DNA of 44,829 nucleotides from assembly GCA_948579315.1 (NCBI GenBank), contig CAPAOL010000030.1:1-44829 (forward strand), written 5' to 3'. The notes beneath the pieces were generated by a model. The model was not told the origin of the DNA, made no database searches, and worked only from the letters and a program-made list of their open reading frames with translations. Source of the stretch: an uncultured Phocaeicola sp. Lineage in GTDB: Bacteria > Bacteroidota > Bacteroidia > Bacteroidales > Bacteroidaceae. The translations under genes were made by a program, and so were the position numbers. Below are positions 42,588 to 44,829 of this stretch, one piece after another; the stretch's first letter is position 1; every line of letters starts with the position of its first letter.

Positions 42588-42761
42588 GACCGGAAACACA
42601 AAAGGTGTTTTTCTTTATAAAGAAAATATAGAGGGATACAGAACCAAAAACAGAATAAGTATTTAATAATAAAGCAGATAATATATTTTGAGACCAGAAA
42701 AAATATAGTGTCTATGGTGAATAAATTAAAAGGATTAAATATGAATATTGCATAATCTTTC
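42588..42761. other. Intergenic AT-rich stretch between GH97 and crcB promoters
   Basis: Nothing recognisable besides AT-rich sequence. I searched it and the following leader for the fluoride riboswitch core (GATG near the 5' end and TGATG-CCTAC near the 3' end) and found neither. Confidence 0.4.
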
Positions 42762-42769
42762 TATATTTG
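42762..42769 (+). promoter_or_regulatory. -7 box for the crcB transcript
   Basis: TATATTTG, an exact TAnnTTTG match. It implies a leader of about 130 nt before the crcB ATG. Confidence 0.55.
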
Positions 42770-42810
42770 CAGATTATTATCTCAATCACAATAAACATTT
42801 TATTATTTAT

Positions 42811-42912
42811 ATGACACAACGCCTTAGTTTATCCTGGAGGTTTCGAGCAACTCGAAACGGATTTCGAGGTCGCTTACAACAAATAATATCAATCCGTCAA
42901 TCAAATGAGTAA
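42811..42912 (+). CDS. Upstream small ORF overlapping the crcB start
   Basis: ATG at 42811 opens a 33-codon frame (MTQRLSLSWRFRATRNG..., very Arg-rich). It ends at TAA 42910-42912, so it overlaps the crcB ATG (42905) by 8 nt. It covers the alternating hairpins of the leader. It could be a leader peptide that couples translation into crcB. Short length and lack of homologs in memory make it uncertain. Confidence 0.3.
   Translation: MTQRLSLSWRFRATRNGFRGRLQQIISIRQSNE
42840..42868 (+). promoter_or_regulatory. Mutually exclusive hairpins in the crcB leader
   Basis: Three consecutive segments: TTTCGAG (42841-42847), CTCGAAA (42851-42857), TTTCGAG (42862-42868). The middle one can pair perfectly with either neighbour (8 bp with a 3-nt loop to the left, including G42840:C42858; 7 bp with a 4-nt loop to the right), the usual layout of an RNA switch or attenuator. 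Confidence 0.5.
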
Positions 42913-43279
42913 AGAAATTATCTATATCTTTATCGGCGGAGGCACAGGCAGTGCATTGCGTTATCTCATTCAGTTGTTAATGCACGAACGGATCGTCCCC
43001 TACCATTTTCCATGGGCTACTTTCACCGTCAATCTCCTCGGTAGTTTTCTTATCGGCCTGTTTTATGCCCTTTCAGAACGGTTTCACCTTCCACTCGAAG
43101 TCCGTTTGTTTCTAACAACGGGCTTATGTGGAGGTTTCACAACGTTCTCTACTTTCTCCAACGACGGTGTAGCTCTATTGAAAGGAGAATTTTACGGAGC
43201 ATTTATTCTATATACATTAATAAGTATAGGTATAGGATTGGCCGCTGTGGCAGCTGGTGGCTATGTGGGAAAGGCATGA
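42905..43279 (+). CDS. crcB: Fluoride exporter CrcB/Fluc
   Basis: A 124-residue four-helix membrane protein of the Fluc channel family, which exports fluoride as a dual-topology dimer. Signatures: GGGTGSALRYL at about 9-19, TFTVNLLGSFLIG at about 39-51 with the conserved Asn, and GLCGGFTTFSTFS at about 74-86, carrying the phenylalanine-box and Na+-site region. Full length. It is followed by a pentapeptide-repeat gene overlapping by 4 nt. No classical fluoride riboswitch was found in the leader, which instead has alternating hairpins. Confidence 0.96.
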   Translation: MSKEIIYIFIGGGTGSALRYLIQLLMHERIVPYHFPWATFTVNLLGSFLIGLFYALSERFHLPLEVRLFLTTGLCGGFTTFSTFSNDGVALLKGEFYGAFILYTLISIGIGLAAVAAGGYVGKA

Positions 43280-43938
43280 TGAAAAGAAAACCAATCAAAC
43301 CCATCCGAGTAGTTCCTCCTATGATGGAGGAACAGGAAGTCAGTACCACTACCCTACTGAAATGGCTCGACAAAGAAGAAACCGTCTCTCATCTTTTATT
43401 CCGCAAAGGAAAAGAAGAAGGTATCGACAAATCTTATAAAAGTTTCAAGAACTGTACTTTCCAAAATCAGACATTCAGCGACTGTAAATTCCGTTCTTCC
43501 CAACTGACCGATGTCAGGTTCGAGAACTGTGATTTATCCAACATCTCTTTCGCCGAAAGTTCTCTCTACCGGGTAGAATTCATTTCCTGCAAACTATTGG
43601 GCACCAATCTATCTGAAGCAACGATGAATCATGTCTTGCTGCACGACTGCAATGCCGGTTACATCAACCTCTCTATGAGTAAAATGAATCAGGTACGTTT
43701 CGCACACAGCCAGCTCCGCAACGGAACTCTGAACGACTGCCGTTTTTCATCTGTTGCTTTTGACAGTTGCGACCTTGTAGAAGCCGATTTCTCACACGCT
43801 CCGCTTCGCGGAATAGATTTGCGCACTTCCCGCATCAGCGGAATCACACTTAACATCAGCGATCTGAAAGGGGCTATCATCACCTCCTTGCAAGCTATGG
43901 ATTTGCTTCCACTGTTAGGGGTTATTATCGAAGATTAA
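43276..43938 (+). CDS. Pentapeptide-repeat protein
   Basis: A 220-residue protein whose middle and C-terminal parts (about 55-205) are made of pentapeptide-type repeats A(D/N)LXX / C-x-F (for example FKNCTF, FSDCKF, FENCDLSNISF, DLVEADFSHAPLRGIDL), predicted to fold as a right-handed beta helix. The N-terminal ~50 residues are charged. Some members mimic DNA and inhibit gyrase; most have no known role. The ATG at 43276 overlaps the crcB stop as ATGA, so the two are translated from one transcript, and a link to fluoride or stress is only contextual. Confidence 0.9.
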   Translation: MMKRKPIKPIRVVPPMMEEQEVSTTTLLKWLDKEETVSHLLFRKGKEEGIDKSYKSFKNCTFQNQTFSDCKFRSSQLTDVRFENCDLSNISFAESSLYRVEFISCKLLGTNLSEATMNHVLLHDCNAGYINLSMSKMNQVRFAHSQLRNGTLNDCRFSSVAFDSCDLVEADFSHAPLRGIDLRTSRISGITLNISDLKGAIITSLQAMDLLPLLGVIIED

Positions 43939-44030
43939 AATCCTGCAAATTCACCGCGCCACACTCAAACAAAAAACATCGTCCCGTTGTTATCATATAA
44001 GGTCGGACTAGCGACTTCCCGTCAAGTCCG

Positions 44031-44038
44031 TACTTTTG
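44031..44038 (+). promoter_or_regulatory. -7 box for eno
   Basis: TACTTTTG, an exact TAnnTTTG match 31 nt before the eno ATG. Confidence 0.6.
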
Positions 44039-44069
44039 CAGAAATTTTATTCAAAAAACAATAGAAACG

Positions 44070-44829
44070 ATGAAAATTGAAAAAATTGTAGCTCGAGAAA
44101 TTCTCGATTCAAGAGGTAATCCCACAGTAGAAGTTGACGTAGTATTGGAATCCGGCATCACAGGACGTGCATCTGTACCGTCCGGTGCTTCCACAGGTGA
44201 ACATGAAGCATTGGAGCTTCGCGATGGTGACAAAAAACGTTACGGTGGAAAAGGAGTACAAAAAGCGGTTGATAATATAAATAAAATCATCGCTCCGAAA
44301 CTGGTTGGTATGTCTTCGCTCAATCAGAGAGGTATCGACTACGCAATGCTGGCATTAGACGGCACTAAAACCAAATCCAATTTAGGAGCCAACGCCATTC
44401 TCGGTGTATCTCTTGCCGTAGCCAAAGCTGCCGCCAACTATTTGGATCTTCCCCTATACCGTTACATCGGTGGAACAAATACGTATGTAATGCCTGTACC
44501 GATGATGAACATCATCAACGGTGGTTCACATAGCGATGCTCCTATCGCATTTCAGGAATTTATGATTCGTCCCGTAGGTGCTCCTTCTTTCAGAGAAGGT
44601 CTGCGGATGGGTGCTGAAGTATTCCATGCCTTGAAAAAGGTTTTGAAAGACCGTGGTTTAAGTACTGCCGTAGGTGATGAAGGAGGTTTCGCCCCTAACC
44701 TCGAAGGTACCGAAGATGCCCTGAACTCGATCCTTGCCGCTATCAAAGCCGCAGGCTACGAACCGGGTAAAGATGGCTCAGTTGTAATTCTTGGGGGATT
44801 AAGTTTAGTCAATTCCCTTCATGCATATA
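44070..44829 (+). CDS. eno: Enolase, 5' portion, with aberrant 3' end
   Basis: Reading from ATG 44070, the first 235 codons are textbook enolase (glycolytic conversion of 2-phosphoglycerate to phosphoenolpyruvate): EILDSRGNPTVEVDV, SVPSGASTGEHEALELRD, LGANAILGVSLA, MNIINGGSHSDAPIAFQEFM, and the catalytic AVGDEGGFAPNL. After GYEPGKD (ending at 44774) the expected continuation VMIGMDCASSEFY is replaced by GSVVILGGLSLVNS with no similarity to enolase. The frame stays open to the window edge. It is incomplete here, and the last 55 bases look like a junction or assembly error. Confidence 0.9.
   Translation, partial: MKIEKIVAREILDSRGNPTVEVDVVLESGITGRASVPSGASTGEHEALELRDGDKKRYGGKGVQKAVDNINKIIAPKLVGMSSLNQRGIDYAMLALDGTKTKSNLGANAILGVSLAVAKAAANYLDLPLYRYIGGTNTYVMPVPMMNIINGGSHSDAPIAFQEFMIRPVGAPSFREGLRMGAEVFHALKKVLKDRGLSTAVGDEGGFAPNLEGTEDALNSILAAIKAAGYEPGKDGSVVILGGLSLVNSLHAY
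44775..44829. other. Sequence foreign to enolase at the window end
   Basis: From 44775 (GGCTCAGTTGTAATTC...) the DNA no longer encodes enolase. The break is abrupt, inside a strongly conserved region just before the Mg2+-binding Asp. It may be the left end of an inserted element, a recombination junction or a contig-end artefact. Confidence 0.55.

Noticed and set aside
42770..42904. Fluoride riboswitch upstream of crcB
   Set aside because: The conserved 5' GATG and 3' TGATG-CCTAC core and the pseudoknot arrangement are not present.
43126..43275. N-terminal extension of the pentapeptide-repeat protein into crcB
   Set aside because: It overlaps conserved crcB codons in another frame. The ATGA junction at 43276-43279 gives a natural start.

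Overview
This is a Bacteroides-type chromosome segment, probably Bacteroides sensu stricto close to the B. thetaiotaomicron/ovatus group. The case rests on Bacteroidetes-style promoters (a -7 box of the form TAnnTTTG, about 19 nt after TTTG), Bacteroidetes-restricted families (DUF3276, DUF5606, HU-HIG, a 308-residue NusB, VirE_N/BT4734-like), a GH97 glycosidase and a carboxynorspermidine dehydrogenase. Species is not claimed. || Layout: (1) 1-4.95 kb is the integrase end of an integrated mobile element: tyrosine integrase, zinc-finger/HTH excisionase-like protein, second HTH protein, VirE_N primase-like protein and DUF3987/PriCT-2 protein, all on the minus strand. It abuts the dnaK terminator and its far end lies outside the window. 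(2) 5-12.8 kb is core: dnaK, a META-domain lipoprotein, a plus-strand operon (carboxynorspermidine dehydrogenase, bcp, recA), a YeiH-type permease and a YccF protein. (3) 12.8-20.9 kb is an accessory island with three unrelated AAA ATPase/nuclease-type genes: a truncated DUF4143 gene, an intact archaeal-ATPase/DUF234 gene flanked by 89-bp direct repeats, and an AAA-ATPase-like/PD-(D/E)XK gene next to an HU-family gene. It also holds a small overlapping gene cluster with an in-frame stop, a PAP2 phosphatase, and a 1.1-kb gene-free stretch with a duplicated segment and 21-bp phased repeats. (4) 20.9-27.1 kb holds a LysR regulator, a DUF6621-like protein, a pRiA4b ORF-3-domain protein and clpB. 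(5) 27.2-33.9 kb is core housekeeping: nusB-yajC-ybbR-coaE-DUF5606 on minus, then DUF3276, rplY, pth and an S4-domain protein on plus, with two long hairpin repeats. (6) 33.4-44.8 kb: HIT protein, Kef-type antiporter, gcvT, pepT, a PurF-like protein with a degenerate glutaminase site, a GH97 glycosidase, crcB with an unusual leader, a pentapeptide-repeat protein and the 5' part of eno. The eno sequence stops resembling enolase about 55 bases before the window end. || No CRISPR array, rRNA or tRNA was recognised. The best leads for new biology are the repeat-flanked ATPase cassette, the PurF-like protein lacking its catalytic cysteine, the crcB leader with mutually exclusive hairpins and an overlapping small ORF, and the phased repeats in front of the HU gene. 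All functional names come from reading motifs; no database search was possible.
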